Source: Thuidium tamariscinum
Taxonomy: Eukaryota > Streptophyta > Bryopsida > Hypnales > Thuidiaceae
DNA: 64,000 nucleotides
Assembly (NCBI GenBank): GCA_947034885.2
Contig: OX344750.2
Span: 34,210,821-34,274,820, forward strand
Direction: 5' to 3'
Each line of letters opens with the position of its first letter. The stretch's first letter is position 1. The translations under genes and the position numbers were made by a program. Below the pieces are notes generated by a model. The model did no database searches. It saw nothing but the letters and a program-made list of their open reading frames with translations, and was not told where the DNA came from. Shown piece after piece: positions 1 through 12,538 of this stretch.

Positions 1-1228
1 AAGTTTAAATCAACATTGAACTTGTGATTGGTAGAAACAATTATTCACTCTAAAATTTTGGATCCATGTACTTGAAGAAGTTAACCAAAGGATCCTATAG
101 TTGGATTTTGTTCAAAGATAATTATTGATGAAGATTTTGACCTCAAGTGCTTCAAGGATGAATACTTTGAAGCAATTTTGGGCCTCTAAACTTGAAAGAA
201 TAATGAAGGTTGTCTTTTCAAAATTCAAATATTACATGAGAAGTTAGTTGTACTAAACAACACTTGCAAATCCTACATTCATTGTTTAGAATATGGATGT
301 TAGAGAACTCAAAGGTTAATGGATAATTATGAGATGAATTTCAGGGATTCCATTTAGTTCGGGATTTTATTTCTTTAGTTATTCATTGACAAAAATGACA
401 ATGATTTCATAGCAAGACAAGAAGGTCAAGAAAGAGGCTCAAAACTGCTCAGGCTTAAAAGCCACTTGCCTTTTCAAATGTACATTGTTTTTACATGGTG
501 CTTTTTCATCTTTATAAGAATGTATAAGTAGTGTACGTTTGAAGTGGTGAGCGGTTTTGGAGCCTTATACCATTTTGACTTCAAAATTTCATAACTAATT
601 CCAAAGGGTTCCAAAAAAATATGAAACAACTTGGGTTAGATGTCAATTCCACTTGTCTTTGAAGGGAAATTTATTGAAAAATAATTCAAGAAGTTTCACC
701 TCCCCAAAATTTAGCTTCAGCTCTTAGATGGGCATTTTGTGGACCTCCCTAGGAACAACAGAAAGGAATCCCAGCCATACAACTTCAATTACGACCTGGA
801 GGGAAGGATGAGCAAGGAAAGACTATTAATATAGGTTGGGTAGGAATTTAAATGAAGAAGGTTGGTACCTTCCAAACCACTATTTTTTCTTATAGTGTTT
901 TATTATTTTTATTATTAGACTAATCATATTTTCATATTTTCTTGTTGGTAGTTGAAAGGAGGTTCTATTGAATTACCAAAGAACACTACATTAAGATACC
1001 ATATGCAAAAGTTGAGAAGGTTGAAAGTTTTTCTTGGATATATGTTCTAAAATCATTTCTCTGACATAATTATTTACATATTGATTTTAAATATGTATAG
1101 AGAGTCATGATAGTTTTAAATAGGGTGCAATTTTTAAAGGTATTTACCTCAGGGAGAACTAGGGTGAAGGAAAATAGATCCCTGTATTGCTCTATTCACT
1201 AATAAATGTAAAAATGTCCCTTATTTGG
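1..1228. other. AT-rich intergenic DNA, no gene seen
   Basis: There are no long open frames, tRNA-like or rRNA-like sequence. A stretch around 540-760 resembles, in reverse orientation, sequence near 34,790-34,990 (the same phrases about the AAAACCGC and TTTTTGGA blocks recur), so part of it is dispersed repeat. Confidence 0.5.
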
Positions 1229-1779
1229 TACACTAAATAGTATATTTAGTATTAACAACACTATTTACAAACCATGACACTAAATATCATTAAGCCTACT
1301 AAAGTAAGTAACATTAAATCTCATTTCTAACACTAAAAGTACTTTATGGTAAATCTGAAATCTAAAGTTTACATTTAGTATTAGAACAAAAGTTCCCAAA
1401 TTCTCGAAACGCCGGGAACGCTATGCTGATGTGGTCGAGTGACTGCCACGTCAGAAAATATTAATTAATTAATTGATTAAATTAATTATTAAATAATTTT
1501 AAAATAATTTTTTGAAAATTTAAAAAAGAATTCTTGATTTTTAATACATTCTAAAGTTTTTTTAATAAAAATAATTTTTTTTTTTTTCAAAATTCAGACC
1601 AGCAGGGGGCTGGTCTGCAGCAGTGAGAACAGTTTCAGGGAATTGTTTGAAACCAGGCCTAGAAATCCTCTTATGTTTAACACTACACTAATTCCTCTAA
1701 AGTTGAGATTTAGTGTTGTGTGGAGTAGGGGGGTAATTACACTAAATGTAATCCAACACTAAATATACTATTTAGTGTA
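1229..1779. mobile_element. Short inverted-repeat element, about 550 bp, with a second element nested inside
   Basis: Bases 1229-1250 are repeated as an exact 22-base inverted copy at 1758-1779. The core unit ACACTAAAT recurs several times just inside both ends, in both orientations. There is no coding capacity, so this is a non-autonomous foldback or MITE-type element. Its middle (about 1,395-1,675) resembles the CATTAG-ended family described at 52,560, which suggests nesting. Superfamily unknown; no target duplication could be assigned. Confidence 0.6.
1395..1675. mobile_element. Degenerate CATTAG-family element nested in the 1,229-1,779 element
   Basis: It shares CCGGGAACGC, then a TGTGGTCG...GTGACTGCCACGT block, an AT-rich centre, and a right part with GAACAGTTTCAGGG, in the same order as the element at 52,560-52,866. 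Ends are poorly preserved. Confidence 0.4.
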
Positions 1780-4700
1780 GTGCTTAAAATTTTTTAGAAG
1801 GAGGGGGGTCTCAAAGTTGACTATGGGTTCTTAATTCCAAACAAGAAATCAAATTAGGGCTTTGTGTTGATGCACACAATTGTTGATGATTGTTGTTAAA
1901 AAAAACATTTGTTTGCACCAACAAAAGAAGAATCATTGCAAATACAACGAAAGGAACAACTAGTTCTAGTAGTAGATGAAGTAGTTTATTAGCTTCAGCC
2001 TAAAGGATATGAGGCTTTGCATTGACAAAGTTAGAAGTGAGGGCCAAGCAACTATGTAGTAGTAGAAAAGAAAGCTTGAAGCACCAATATATTGTTCTTT
2101 TTGCTAGTCATATCAAATGGAACATGCAATTCTAATCATGTACTTCCTCCATTGCAAATTTTTCATGTTCATACATTGATTTATTTATTAGTATTATACT
2201 TCCTATGTCCTAAAATGATTGTCTACAATTTTTTTGGTATTTTTTTGAGCCAATATCATTGATCATATTGTGAAAATCATAATTGAGAAAGGTTACAAAG
2301 TTTATATTCTTAAAATCAACAAAGAGCATTTTATGTGTTCAATGCAACCTAAATAAAATTAGCCACAAGGAAGTATTTTTTTGACTCATTCAAAACAAAC
2401 TATAAAAAATATGACATTCAAAGTGAAGAATCATTTCAAGACATGGAGTAGAAAATTTTGGGCTTTTGTAAAGTCATTACGATGAGCTCCTTGAAGGGAC
2501 TTGGTTCATCAATGTAAATTTCCTACACAATGCATTATTCTCCTATCTTTGCGTAGCATAGTGACAAAATTTGTAAGAGAATAAAGTTTGATTGGCTTAA
2601 ATGCCAAAGTCAAATGATATATTTGTCAAATGCATGTCCCTTTTTTTGACAAGGGTGACATAGAAATAGCCAATCATATCACAATGACAATGAAGTAGCC
2701 TCGTAGAGGTCCAAATTTTTTTTTGTGATGATAATAACATTGGTCTATAGCCAAAGAAAATCTTTTTTTTGAAAGGTAGATTACATGCACATTTTTTTTC
2801 TTATTTGATCTATTCATTTAATTTTCTTATGTATATTTAACTTCTATAATTTGATAAATCAAACAAGCTCATTATCCTTAAGATAGATATAGTAATGCAC
2901 TTTAAATTGTACATAGAGCTAAAATTAAAAATATGTCAAAAATACTTTGTCCCTGTTGTATATTTGCACTAAAAAGTAAATTTTTTCACATCAAATTATT
3001 TAAACCCTAAAAGATTTAGGCATCAACTAGGTGGATTACAAATGACTTCAAGAGCTTTGTGCAGAAGCTATATGAAACAAAGTACATATAGGTTTGTTGA
3101 GAGAGCAAAATTTTGTCTACTGCTCAAAGATACTAGTCACTCAATGCTTCATGCTTTTGGTACACAGCTTTTGCATAACTTCATGAATGGATGGGAAGAA
3201 ATTCAAGGATAGACTTGCAAAATGAAGATTTCAAGTCTATCATCTTCTCAATAGTCCATTATTTATTTTTCCCTAAAAGTTGCAGATCGACACTCATTCG
3301 GCTTTCTACGGCAGGCAGGGCCTCTTGCTGACTGACGGGTTAACTTTCTAGTGCTCCATAGATCACAAAATTATGAGTCAAGGAAAAAGGAAATCGAAAG
3401 GTGATTGAAAAGAAAGAAACCTCTTTCACATGGTTCTCCAATTGAGATCGAAGTTCAGAGAACAATACTTTCCTGGGGCGACTGATGATGAGCCCTAGTA
3501 AGTTCTCAACACCACTTTTCTGCCCTTTCTGCACATCAATTATTCAGAAGATGAAACGCCGGGTGAGCGCGTGTCTACTTTTTCATATTCTACTTCAATC
3601 TTCAAAGAAACAGTAAAATAGATTTCAATCCACTCAGACACTTCTTCCACTTCAATCTGGGTCCGTCACTGGCACATGATCGCTGGAACAGTGGTCCCAA
3701 CTACGAATTTCATAATAAACAGATCAAAGATGTTTCAAAACTATATTTAACACAGCTACCGTACTGTAGAAATTAAGGACCCTGCTCGAAATTGACTGAA
3801 ATTTGGACCTGCCGTTTTCACCGATTTGGAAATCTAGAAATGGGTCCTTTCAGTCAGAAGGTTTTCTACAAATGTCGCCCCACGGGAGAACAGGATTGCA
3901 GTTTTCCAGGGAAGCATGTTGGAGAGGATATTTCCTGGAATCTGATCGAGGAGGGCTATAAGTTTATTAGCTACTGTATGGTTGGAGTGCCTACAGGTGC
4001 ATGGAAAAAAGCAGCCGATGATCGATTCCCTGCGTCAAGTCAGTCGACTTTGTCAAACGAAACAAAACAAAAACAAAACACAAAACTCAAAACAATTGTG
4101 AATAATTAAAGTCGCAGTCGGATTGAAGCAGAATATGATTCGCATGCAAGGCTGGACAGCCTTCAGTGGCAACAATTAACTCTGTCGCGCAATGGAGTCA
4201 GTTTGCTTTCAGAATCACGGGGGAAATTTGCAACAGAAGTCACGTACCTGTAGACACGTTTCGTCCTTCCCTTGAGCTTCCCTTCCACTCACTGTGCGCA
4301 GCGGATCAATTTTCTGGGCGTGAAGGTGTTGGTGGGATTCTCTGTCGATCGCTCAAGAGTCGCTGCTCTTTCCGAGTGCTATGTTAGCTCTTCGCAATTT
4401 ACAGGAGCTGCTGCTCTGCAGAATCAGGCGGTTTGACTTTGTAAGAGGATCTCCAGTTCTCCACTCCGATCCACCCCCCTTAAATCTGCAAAAGGCATCT
4501 TTTTCCAGGCACATGGAAATACACGTGGAGAACTCAATTCAAGAGCAGCGTTCGAGGAGTGTTTTTTAAAAACTTCATCGGAAATTTCGTATCACGCATC
4601 CCGTTGGTTTTCTAATTCTCGTGACTGATGCTCAATGTTTCGGACTTTTCTTTCATTCTTCAGTGGCACATACAGATTCGTCTTCCGAAGAAACTGTTTA

Positions 4701-5253
4701 GTGAAATCCTGATTAGCGGAGTCGATTTCTTTTCTAAATATTTACCCTGATTGTTCAGTACTGTACATTCACCCATAGATGCCATGACTTAGGGTTCATC
4801 ATGGTATATTCGCTGAATTCAGTTTTTAATTTTGTCGAGCAAATGAAAAGAGGATTTCATTGCAAAAGGAGCGTGCAACAAAGACCGAAGCAGGAGTATT
4901 TTACCCCACAGGCTAAGCAGACTCAAGATCGGGCAGAACGCAGACTGAAAGCAACAAACTCGAAATTCAAAGCTGTTTATGCTCTGGTTTCAAGTAACCA
5001 CTCCGTTTGTTATCTCAATTTGTACTATGGTGACACAAATCCCTACACTATTGCTCGATTTAGAAATTTTTTTACCTTGTTTCAAAATTGAACCCAAACC
5101 AACCGAGCCTCACTTCAGTTGGTCCACGACCAACGAAAGTTGATTTGTAAAGTGGGTGCTGTAGCAGCCAGGTTCGTCACTATCGAGGCCATGCCAGAAG
5201 AAGTAGCCTTCAAGACTCGAGAGCAACCCTGCCAGACCCAGTCAGACCTGAAG

Positions 5254-5284
<31 letters not shown>

Positions 5285-7389
5285 GGAGACCCGAAGAAGA
5301 TTTAGTCCACTGAACCGAACTGAAGCGTGCTTCTTGTCGGCGAACCCAGCTTTTGCCTCTCTGACAAAGCCGACCTTGGAAGACCCTGATTCGCTTCAGA
5401 GACTTGGAACTCGGAGCAGCAAAATGGTCGGTCTTCCTCCTCAAGAGTCTTCAGTCTTGACTCTTGACTCTTGACTCGATCTTGAGCGCATCAACAATGC
5501 CCTGTCCAGAGTTCAATCCAATATAATTTTTTCCCACAGACGTCCGCATTAGACCATCACTCTCCTCGTCTTGCCCATTATTGCATCCTCCCAACGCCCA
5601 GACGGGCCATATGGGGCGTCTCAATTTGAGAAACGATACAGTATTGGGAGATTAGCTGTAGCAAGTTATCGTGAAACTCATAATGTCGTGCCCACTGCCC
5701 AGTGCCCACTACCCAAGCAACACAGTGATGACATGTGTCTCTGGTCGCTCTCAAAGGTCTGTAGTGAGTGACACACTTGGTTTCAGTACATTCCTTTGAT
5801 GTACACAGCCAGACTTAAAAGGAGGAAAGGCCCATTCAGGCCAGGACCACACGAGCAAGTGAGCCGGGCGAGAGGATTAGCTGACGTTGAAGACGAAAAA
5901 AGTTTCTTCCCGCAAAGGACGGGATAAGAATTTAGGTTCATAAACATGACCTCGATTTCCACCTCTCAAAAAAAAACTCAGTTTTGTGAACTTACAATAA
6001 TGCATGGTACATCAAGAGCTGTCGAGCTTGCCAGTTTGGTTGAAATAATTGAATATTACAGCAATTCTTGATGTTTTTTTGACAAGATCTTACCTGCTTT
6101 TTAATTCGCCGAGTTTTGTGTCAGTAGCCACTCGCCCTGTGTAGTTGGAGCACTGTTTTAACCCACAGTTAAAAAAAAGTGAGTTTATTCAATAGAATTC
6201 ACTTGCTAAAACTACACAGCATTTCTAGTGATAGACCCTGTGATGCCAGATGAAATTCGAGCACTTCAACCGTTCCACTCTATAATATCACAAGCTGACA
6301 ACAGTCTGAAAAAGAGGAGCTCTGACTACCTCAACATTCCCAAGCTTTATTTCTGAGAACGTAGAACCCGAGGAACGGACGTGTTCGATATAAATAACGG
6401 TTGTCAGTGCATCTTACTGACTCATGTGCGGAGTGGATTTCGAGAGACCTTCCACCATTAGATGTTGATCAACTTTCGCATGAACGTCAGCTTGTAAAGT
6501 TTTAACCGCAACCAGCATCCAGTCTTGGTTGCAAGCACTTTGCTCCAAAATGATTGGCCACTACTCTGTCAAACAAACACTTACTGTTTGACAGTTCAGT
6601 AGTTCGGCAGTTCACACTTCAAACACCAACTTTCACATATCCAGCACAAACTCGATCCACACATGGATTCAAAAAACCTTCATTTGCAGATTGATAACCC
6701 ACATCGGCTTGCGTCCATCAACTCTGGAAGTTACACTACAGATCATCAAAGTAGCGACTCCAACAATAAACATACCATGACAGCATGATACGATCCAGAG
6801 GTTTGTGAAGGGGCTCATTAAATTCAATGAACTCAATGCGCTTTAAAATTTCATTAGTACCTGTCATAGCTCTTGCCGGAGGAGAAATCCAGTGAGGGAA
6901 CCTTGCTGACCTCTACAGTCGAGCTCTGAAAGCTCAAATACATGATTACTAAATGAGAAATATCTACATTCTCAAGATTGCAACATGTCATGCGCTCAAA
7001 TTAGTTGATCAGGCTAGTCTTGCAAATGATCCAGGGCAAGAAATCATGAAAGACGTAATAGAAAGGCATCTTGCTTGGCCCTAAACAATCACATGATATG
7101 TACTGCTGTTCCCCCAAACTACCAATCTGACTAAGATATGTGAGTTCTATGGTTTAAGGGTATCATCGTTCACATGTGTTGTGAATAAATGAGCCAAACA
7201 GATAAGCCTTGATACCTTCAGCAAGTCGATTTGTAAATGCAACACTGCAGAATAAAGTTAAATCTATAGCAGAAAAGTAGCCCCGTCAGGAACTAGGACA
7301 TGGAGCCCTCTATATGTAACAAAAGTCGAGGTTTGATTACAAGCTGAACTCGATGTTCGATTAACTTGACGGTCCTAAAACCTGTCAAC
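1780..7389. other. Intergenic DNA; the right part is compositionally gene-like but unassigned
   Basis: Bases 1,780-3,290 are AT-rich and featureless. From about 3,290 to 7,389 the base composition is more balanced and few dispersed repeats appear. Short open frames occur (for example 3,792-4,109 and 4,801-5,091 on +), but none has a recognisable domain or convincing splice partners. Simple repeats lie at 5,253-5,284 (CAGC)n and 5,455-5,477 (CTTGACT)n. The segment next to 7,390 probably includes the MED9 3' untranslated region. Confidence 0.4.
5253..5284. repeat. (CAGC)n microsatellite
   Basis: A tract of about seven GCCA units is seen directly. It creates repetitive Pro/Ala/Ser or Trp/Leu/Ala frames on the two strands that should not be taken as coding. 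Confidence 0.9.
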
Positions 7390-9140
7390 CTAAGTATCGG
7401 CTGGATATATGTTCTCAACCATACTTTTGTACTTCGCAAGCACAGCCCTGAAACATTGAATAGTTTGTATTAGAATCAACAGCGAGAACATGTCGAGCTG
7501 CGATAAAATTCGAATTGAACTACGTCGCTACAACGTCCATTTCAACAAAAAACGAAACAAACCTGCGTTCCTCCAACTTATTTCTGTAATCTTCCAAAGT
7601 CTTCCTCTGTGTTGCAACGTCCTGCAGGACCGGTTTGAAACCTCCATAAGTCTACGACAATTATGACGGCGTGATAATGAAAGTGTTGGTTCCGAAAGAA
7701 CACTTAGAAGTTCTCTCTATGGTACAACCCTGACTAATTGTACTGGTTGTCGGATAACCAATTATTCACAACAAATAGATAGCCACAGATGTAACGAAAG
7801 TATTGTGCACATTAAATGTCCCGGTAATGTGATCCAATCATCCAAATTCGTAAAGACTGGACAAAATAGTACCAAAACTTCAGGATTGCAATCATTAGTG
7901 ACTGGAGCTCATTGAATATACTAGAACTGATCTCTGAGGTCAAATACACATTTTTCTCAGACAGACAGCATAAATCACTCAAAAAGAAGACACTAACAGG
8001 AGAGCTCTACATCCCAAAGTGCAGACACAAGCCAAGTCTTTTGAACGCACCTTCTCAGTTGTATTGCTCCCTAAAGAGTTCAGAATTTGCTCTGCCCTCT
8101 GGAATTGGGCAACTAGTTCATGGACCTGAACAAGAATTGGGCCAAGCATCAGAATCAGATTGCGGTCACTATCAATTAGCATATGTTCGCAGAAATAGAT
8201 CAATAATGGACATAACGTAGAGTACAACGATGGCTTCAGTCTGGGTCGTAATGAAATGCTTTGTGCATAAAGAAACAGATAATGTGCAATGAGGTATTTT
8301 TTACTTGATTATCAACTTGCTGATCTCGTGCTCCTCCCTCGACTGCATCTGCTAATGCTTCGATAACCTTTAAGTTCTCAAGGAATACCACAGAAAAGAT
8401 CATCAGAGAATGACAAAATTTTGTGGAAAAATTAAAGAATCCCACGACTCCATTTCTTCAAATCTAGTTCCTGAGCTTAACACATGTAAACTAGATTCAC
8501 AAAGTTATCAATGATGACTAAATTTTAACCTAATAGAACATTCGGTCAATATTAGATAGTGTTAAATTAATGTCAAGGTGATGTTCACTTAATGCTAACT
8601 AAGTAATTGCCACCGTAATATCAAGTCAAAGCCAAGGAGGCCAACATCACACTGACATTCAGTTAACACCATTTGCGTTACACTACCGGTAATATCAACT
8701 CAATAAGAGGACGAATCTAATGCATATTAAACTTTGTCAATCTAACTTTCGTGGTGAACTCTTCCTTGCTTAACTTCTACTTCCACTTCGACCTCTAAAG
8801 GAATTGCGGACAGACAACAACGTCAGATACGCATCACACATACCCTAAAACACTTCGGGATACAACAATTCTAGCGATTCTTACGAAACCCGGGAGACAT
8901 TGCGTTCAAAATGCTAGGCACTCCGAGATTGTTGTTTCTTTATATCTATTCAACTCTGAAGCAAGAAATACCAAAAAAAGGCATTCAGATCATGTTGCAC
9001 CTAAACCCTAATCACTCAAAAAGAAACCAGACAAAAAAGAGGATAGAAATTACGGGAACGAGATGGAAGTGGAACGCCTGCGTCTGGAAAGGGTGCTGCC
9101 ACCCTGGCTGGGCTTGACTCTGAGCCTGCGACCACGACAT
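7390..9140 (-). CDS. MED9: Mediator complex subunit 9 (MED9), five exons
   Basis: This gene probably encodes the small MED9 subunit of the Mediator middle module, a nuclear coactivator linking transcription factors to RNA polymerase II. Exons, in transcript order, are 9140-9054, 8367-8305, 8125-8051, 7651-7563 and 7447-7390. Phases match at every join and give 123 residues. The recognisable core is HFHLVPVIEALADAVEGG at residues 24-41, then an amphipathic helical stretch (VHELVAQFQRAEQILNSLG) and a charged C-terminal helix (QRKTLEDYRNKLEERR). This order fits plant MED9 proteins as I remember them. Angiosperm MED9 has a longer Gln-rich N-terminus; here only a short Gln/Ser leader (MSWSQAQSQAQPGW) precedes the core, so the start at 9140 could be internal to a longer protein. 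Intron 1 carries a dispersed repeat and a telobox-like motif. A search against the Med9 (CSE2) family would settle the call. Confidence 0.72.
8544..8720. repeat. Dispersed repeat in MED9 intron 1
   Basis: It shares blocks such as AATGCTAACTAAG, ATATCAAGT, ACATTCAGTTAACACC and TCAACTCAATAAGAGGAC with a stretch in intron 5 of the glycosyltransferase gene (31,196-31,380), in the same order and orientation on the + strand. Divergence is substantial, so this is an old non-coding element copy. Confidence 0.45.
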
Positions 9141-11061
9141 GGTCTCCGCCAAGATCGATCCCTCCTTGCACGTTCCTTGGCAGTCAATCTCTCTGCATAA
9201 ACTAAAATAATTAGCCAAACCATGCATTGTCAAGAGGAAAAAAAGCATTCAATAGCACCATTCGATTACTCTGTTCCCGCACTGGTGCAACCACAAAGAG
9301 CAAGGTATCGCTGTAAACAATTCTCGCAAGAATTGGGCAACCTAAATCCCACGAGATAGGGGAGGTGAGGGAGAAGCACCAGTCGATTCACCCTGGTCAA
9401 ATAGGAGGCCTTCGTTTGGAGGAGCAGCGAGAAGCGAATTCGAAGTCTAGGAGTTGGACTTCGCCATCGCCATCGCCATCTCGCAAAATCGCGACCGAAG
9501 GAAATGCCCAAAAACAACTTTTTAAAGTTTTCCCCAATTACTTTTACACGGGCAAACTGCGTTTCGGAGAGGCATTACTCTTCGACCAAAGGCTTCTTTT
9601 ACTGATGGTTCACAAAACATCATTATTCTTTGGCATAAATTAAGCCACTTTTCTAAAAAAGTGTCACATGTCATCTTGTGAATGGTGTGAAGTGATATAG
9701 ACCCTTGAGAGTTTGATGCAAAAATTCAACTCTAACACTTGAATGTTGAATCAAATCTTCACATGTGGTATGTGATTAAGGTATTCTTGGATGAATAGGT
9801 GCATTTTGTATCTTTAAGGTTTCATGGGCACTTTTAGTCCTTTCTATCTACTTCTTGGGTTACATTGAAAGGGTCCCTAATATCTAAAAAAAAGCATGTT
9901 CTTTTGAAAGATGAAATGACCTAACCTTTTTGGGTTACTCTAAAAGATGTCTTCTTGTAACATTGGTCTTCAAAAATATATTAAGGACCAATGTTTCCAA
10001 CAAAATAATGTTATGTACTAAAATTCCCTCCATTTAAGCAATCCAATCACTTCATCGTTGTCATTTTTCATAGTAAGAAACTTTAAGTGTGAAAAAATGC
10101 AAGTGAAAATGACTTTTGAGGGAGGGACCGAGAGAGAATCTTGAAAATGAGAGTCTTAGGAAATACAAATAATGCTTCTTAGGGCATGAAAATCTCAAAA
10201 GAAAGAAAAAATTGAACCACAACTAGATCTATTGCTTACAAATAAGTAGCATTGAATAATCTAAAATACATATTTAAATTAACTTTATTGATGCACTTAA
10301 TGAATGCAATAATCAATCTAAAACATCAATATCAATTTATAATGATTTAAATGCTTAACCCTAAAAGGATGTCAAAACCAAAAAATGACCAATGGATGAT
10401 TTTCAAGCTTGATGTAAAAGTAAAAATGCACCTATTGGTTTGAAAAATGAATCAATTTTGGCAAAGTACCTTGATAATACGTCTTGTCTTTCCAAACATC
10501 AAACATCAAGCAAATGTTGTACCATCTATTGAGATTCGAAAGTCATAAATGTACTATAATAGTCATCCATTCACATTCAACTCTACTAAGCACCATTATC
10601 ACTCCCCAAAAAACCAAATATGAATGGGATTGTTTTACATAGAATGGAATTGGTGGTAATTCCTAAATGCCTAAGGTACCAAATTCTAATGTTGACAAAA
10701 TTTTGAAGTTAAATAAATCATAACAAGTTACTATTTTTTATACTTTATATTTTTGAAAAATTATTTTCTAATTCTAGTTTTAGCATCAAATTTTTTTTTG
10801 AAATTGAATGACTATAATTATTCTATTCAAGATTTTGTACAAGAATATTTACTACAAATTTATTGATTTTTCTAGTGTTGAAGGATCTTAGTGAAATGAG
10901 CTTCAAATACTAAATATTGGTTAGAAAAACAAAATCTTGTTTTTAAATTTAATAAAACTTTGAATGTAGATTTTGAGAAGTTGTAAAGTGAATGGAATTA
11001 CGCATATTATTTTTTTTAACCAAATTCCAAGAAGCTCAAAAAATGGCCTCGAGCATTTAGA

Positions 11062-11107
<46 letters not shown>

Positions 11108-12538
11108 CAAAACAACATCTTCGAATGACAATTCTTGAAATAAAGATTATTGATATTGCATAATTGAAGCTTAAAATAAGGTTAAAGAATCCATCGTGGT
11201 TAGAAAGAGAAGTTTGCCTCCATACCATTGTTGAAATTTTTTTCCCCCACATAAAGACAAATGTAAGAAATAGCAAGAATACTTGAAATGATATTTTTTC
11301 AACATGGTATTAATCTTCTATAAATTTTTGAAATGTTCCCAAAAGTATTCAACCCATCATGGCCCAAAAGAGTCTCTAGACTACCTCCAAAACCAACAAA
11401 ATGTATATCCACACTATTCATTTTACACACCTACACCAATCACAATAATTTCTAATATGAAAGGTCTAAAAAAACACTTCCTATAATGAAATTACACCCA
11501 AAAGTTAGAAGTCCCTCATGAAATCACTAATCACTTCATTATTGTTAGGTAAGACATTGATGGTTGCCCAAATCCCATTTACTAAAGAAAACTATAATGA
11601 GGCCTTGCAAAATCCATAATGGGGTCCTTCCCTAGATGTCCACTACAAAGTCTTCTAATCACAATGGGATGTTCTACCTTAGTCCTTGCACAATTTCAAT
11701 GACGATAACAAAGTCACTCAAGAGGATCTTCTGCCATTGGGAAAGGGCAAAATAAATACTCTTGCTAAGAATGACACTACTGTACCATTGCAGTAGGGTT
11801 TTGACATTTTGGTCGTAAAAATTTGAGAAAGATGACTACTATCGGTGCAACTGTTGCTGGTTTAGGGACAAACTACCGTAATGACATTTGGGGACCATTA
11901 GAGCGTCTCACTCCAAAATTCAAATAATACATACTCTATTAAAAAACTTGCTCCCTCTACCCTTCTCATTTTCAATTTCCTTTGTAACTAATAATGATTC
12001 ATGCCCTCTATACTCTTCTCTTAAATTCCAAATTACACCTACTCAGGGGTACAGACACAATAAACCCTACACAATGTGAGTGAAAATTGTAATGGAAAGG
12101 AATTTACAAGGGAATCACAGCCCCTAAGGATCCTTCAGTGATAGAATATAGTTCTTACTTTGGGCTTGAAAGAATTGAGTATCTGCATACGCAATAGTCA
12201 GACCACTACACAAGGTTCTGAATATTCCAGTTTCGTTATACCTCTCTCCCCATTCTGAACTATGGCATTTCACTGTGTCTGTCACGGCAAGGAAATACTT
12301 CCGCAGTTTCCTAATTTGCTCTAGAATGTATTTCAGGCAACAGAATGTATTTGTCTCAGAACCAAAATTCAGTGTAAGTAAAATCACTGTTATGGTATTT
12401 CCTGTCAAAGGATATCAGTGTGAATTCGATTCTTCGTGTGTCGAATTCCTGTCCCCCACGCCATAGTCATCCATATCACAAGAACTTGCCCCGGAGCATA
12501 ACTGGCAGAAATGCGTTGATTTTGCGACACCAGCTGCA
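9141..12538. other. Intergenic DNA between MED9 and RPB9
   Basis: It holds the MED9 upstream region (about 9,141-9,640, more GC-rich, with a CATCGC repeat near 9,465-9,482), then AT-rich DNA with a (TA)n tract at 11,067-11,105. The only open frames are short, and those over the TA tract are simple-sequence artefacts. No gene seen. Confidence 0.5.
11067..11105. repeat. (TA)n microsatellite
   Basis: About 19 uninterrupted TA units are seen directly. Confidence 0.95.

Noticed and set aside
5631-5665. Sequence resembling the ACGATACAG...AGATTAGC part of U6 snRNA
   Set aside because: Only this short part matches, with an extra block between the two motifs. The 5' stem and 3' half of U6 are missing and no upstream snRNA promoter elements are evident. 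Probably chance, at most a fragment.
11016-11276. Open frames with Tyr-Ile repeats here and at 15,214-15,453
   Set aside because: They are translations of TA/CA microsatellites.
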